This document shows, piece after piece, positions 62,936 to 64,000 of a stretch of DNA of 64,000 bases. The translations under genes and the position numbers were made by a program. The DNA comes from Emticicia sp031378345. GTDB lineage: Bacteria > Bacteroidota > Bacteroidia > Cytophagales > Spirosomataceae. Positions within the stretch are counted from its first letter, which is position 1, and each line of letters begins with the position of its first letter. The stretch covers positions 22,933 through 86,932 of the forward strand of contig JANNDY010000150.1 in NCBI GenBank assembly GCA_031378345.1, given 5' to 3'. The notes under the pieces are model-generated. The model was not told where the DNA came from, did not search any database, and saw nothing but the letters and a program-made list of their open reading frames with translations.

Positions 62936-63406
62936 ATGTTACAACGTATTCAATCTTTATTATTACTCCTCGTTGCGGTTTGCATGGTTTTCTTTTTGGC
63001 TACCCAAACTTGGCACAAAGTAGGCGTTGGCGAGATGGTTTCGCTTAGCCCATATTACCTTACTCACATGAAAGGCACTTTGGTTGCTCAAAATAAGCCT
63101 GTTTATTACCTTGCTTTATTAGCAATTCTTTCGGCAGGAGTGGCAATTTTTACTATTTTTTTATACAAAAACCGAGTTCGTCAAATGCTTTTTGTGGCAC
63201 TCAATTCGCTTATTGGTGCAGCACTTTTGGCAGCAACGGTTTATCATATTCAATATGATGCAACAAAACTTTTTTCTCCCGAAAATCAAGGAGAATTTGG
63301 CATTAGTTTTTATGGGATTTTTGTGGCATTGGTATTAAACTGGATAGCAAATCGTCTTATTCGTCGTGATGAAAAAACGGTGAGAGACAATGACAGAATG
63401 AGGTAA
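62936..63406 (+). CDS. DUF4293 membrane protein
   Basis: 156 residues from the ATG at 62936, chosen because MLQRIQSLLLLLVAVCMVFFL begins the first helix directly; a GTG at 62876 would add 20 residues. Four membrane helices (about 5-25, 53-75, 82-105, 122-140) fit the DUF4293 family, which is restricted mainly to Bacteroidota and has unknown function. The C-terminus is charged and cytoplasmic. Confidence 0.85.
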   Translation: MLQRIQSLLLLLVAVCMVFFLATQTWHKVGVGEMVSLSPYYLTHMKGTLVAQNKPVYYLALLAILSAGVAIFTIFLYKNRVRQMLFVALNSLIGAALLAATVYHIQYDATKLFSPENQGEFGISFYGIFVALVLNWIANRLIRRDEKTVRDNDRMR

Positions 63407-63445
63407 GAAGGGGGCTTCTGGGCAAGTTTTTAGCATGTATAGCAC

Positions 63446-63471
63446 AAAAAAGACTCGCTAAAAAGCGAGCC
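63446..63471 (-). terminator. Minus-strand rho-independent terminator
   Basis: On the minus strand CTCGCT, loop, AGCGAG, followed by TCTTTTTT. The plus-strand side lacks a T-run, so it mainly ends a minus-strand transcript, yet no minus-strand gene is annotated upstream of it. Confidence 0.7.
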
Positions 63472-63545
63472 TTAAATTCTTAAACATGGTTACGTTACTC
63501 AAGAGTAAGAGGCTTGACCAAGCATCACAATGCAAATATTATACA
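63446..63545 (-). ncRNA. Candidate short structured RNA or leader peptide transcript
   Basis: Upstream of the terminator the minus strand has two further hairpins, GCTTGGTCAAGC and TTACTCTTGAGTAA, and an AT-rich TATAATATTTG stretch near 63533-63543 that could be a -7 region, although no good -33 is seen. A tiny ORF ATGCTTGGTCAAGCC (MLGQASYS, stop) is also present. Only the terminator is strong evidence. Confidence 0.3.
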
Positions 63546-63584
63546 ATTTTTACAAAAATACTAATGAAATTCGCAAATAAGCTA

Positions 63585-63643
63585 CGTAAAATTACGCATA
63601 AAAATACGTAGTTTTACGCAACAAAAAAATGCGTAGTTTTACG
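63585..63643. promoter_or_regulatory. Three spaced palindromes CGTArTTTTACG
   Basis: CGTAAAATTACG (63585-63596) and two copies of CGTAGTTTTACG (63607-63618, 63632-63643), with start-to-start spacing of 22 and 25 bp, about two helical turns. They lie between the minus-strand transcript candidate and the 6S-like RNA. An operator array is the simplest reading. Confidence 0.5.
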
Positions 63644-63740
63644 TTAAAAAATATAAAAACAATTTTATTTCTTTGCCTAAATTTATCTTGCAAGATTTAT
63701 GATTTAGAGCAAAGAGTGTAAAAATATTGCGTATAGCTAA

Positions 63741-63905
63741 AAATCCCTGTTGCTGAAAGGTCCAAAACTATTGTACACAAGGGAGTGATGCGAATACGCC
63801 TACGTTATGCGTGGGCGTTGCTTCACTTTTGTGTACAGGGATTGGACCCCCTCAGCGACAAACTACTGTGTACCCACAAGTATGGCTGTTAGACAAAGGG
63901 GATAA
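63741..63905 (+). ncRNA. ssrS: 6S-RNA-like long hairpin
   Basis: A long irregular hairpin: GCTGA/TCAGC and GGTCCA/TGGACC (63752-63764 with 63843-63856), an open bubble, then GTACACAA/TTGTGTAC (63773-63780 with 63829-63836), AGTGA/TCACT, and ACGCC/GGCGT near the apical loop. ATCCC at 63743 can also pair with GGGAT near 63898-63902. A long rod with a central bubble is the shape of 6S RNA, which mimics an open promoter and holds RNA polymerase; a Bacteroidota form (6S-Flavo) is known. Orientation and exact ends are uncertain. Confidence 0.5.
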
Positions 63906-63927
63906 AAATTGCGATATTTGCGACATT

Positions 63928-64000
63928 ATGAATAGATATAATGATTTAAGGTTAAAAAAAAGAGTTGGAACTTCTGAATGGCATAGAACAAACGCAAAGT
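63928..64000 (+). CDS. Start of a further gene, cut by the window end
   Basis: ATG at 63928 opens a frame of 24 codons to the window end (MNRYNDLRLKKRVGTSEWHRT). A GATATTTG box just upstream is close to TAnnTTTG. Too short to assign to a family. Confidence 0.35.
   Translation, partial: MNRYNDLRLKKRVGTSEWHRTNAK

Noticed and set aside
63446..63905. tRNA, tmRNA or SRP RNA in the gene-free end
   Set aside because: No CCA-ended acceptor stem, no tmRNA tag frame and no SRP GGAA-type apical loop; the long rod with a bubble fits 6S RNA better.

Overview
The window looks like chromosomal DNA of a low-GC Bacteroidota, most probably a Cytophagales (Spirosomaceae/Leadbetterellaceae-like). Support comes from a gliding protein GldG, a protein with a type IX secretion sorting domain, a TonB-dependent receptor with a carboxypeptidase-regulatory N-terminus, a DUF4293 protein, a eukaryote-like NADP isocitrate dehydrogenase, A-rich start contexts without Shine-Dalgarno sequences, and several promoters of the Bacteroidota type (TTG, about 18-21 bp, TAnnTTTG). 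No genus can be fixed from the sequence alone.

Positions 1-27785 hold a very large ABC-transporter locus: ten tandem plus-strand genes for MacB/FtsX-like permeases of about 800 residues (the first cut by the window edge), followed by a single ABC ATPase and a TolC-like outer-membrane channel. A 97-residue protein of unknown family and two minus-strand Uma2-family nuclease-fold genes are embedded. The permeases are strongly divergent in their extracytoplasmic domains but nearly identical at the C-terminus. Three of them share an out-of-frame mini-ORF whose stop overlaps the permease start. The gaps carry different hairpin repeats.

Positions 27867-35055 (minus strand) form a carbohydrate/deoxyribose region: an unsaturated-glycoside hydrolase (GH88/GH105 type), a GH106-type rhamnosidase, DeoC, a GntR/HutC regulator and a Gfo/Idh/MocA oxidoreductase. 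Two copies of a palindromic operator sit on the -33 elements of two promoters, one before deoC and one before a terminated leader (candidate small RNA) ahead of gntR. A palindromic repeat is inserted in frame inside the signal peptide of the GH106 enzyme.

Positions 35208-43023 carry housekeeping and envelope genes (MtgA, TsaD, a TamB-like protein) and a small DUF4926/DUF6883 pair. Positions 43145-46871 hold a Crp/Fnr-type regulator with a hexanucleotide microsatellite in its sensor domain, two lipoproteins of unknown function, a decayed gene with its terminator, and a double-CHRD lipoprotein. Positions 46930-52652 (minus strand) hold an RluF/RsuA-type pseudouridine synthase, a lipoprotein, a DUF1456 protein, an RqcH-type NFACT protein, a GDP-mannose pyrophosphorylase and a DUF3089 hydrolase. 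Positions 52785-63406 hold a TonB receptor with a long alanine-rich insertion, Icd, a T9SS cargo protein, a second Gfo/Idh/MocA protein, GldG, a DUF985 cupin and a DUF4293 membrane protein. The last 600 bases are non-coding and dense in structure: a terminator-ended minus-strand transcript candidate, three spaced palindromes, a 6S-RNA-like long hairpin, and the start of a further gene cut by the window end.
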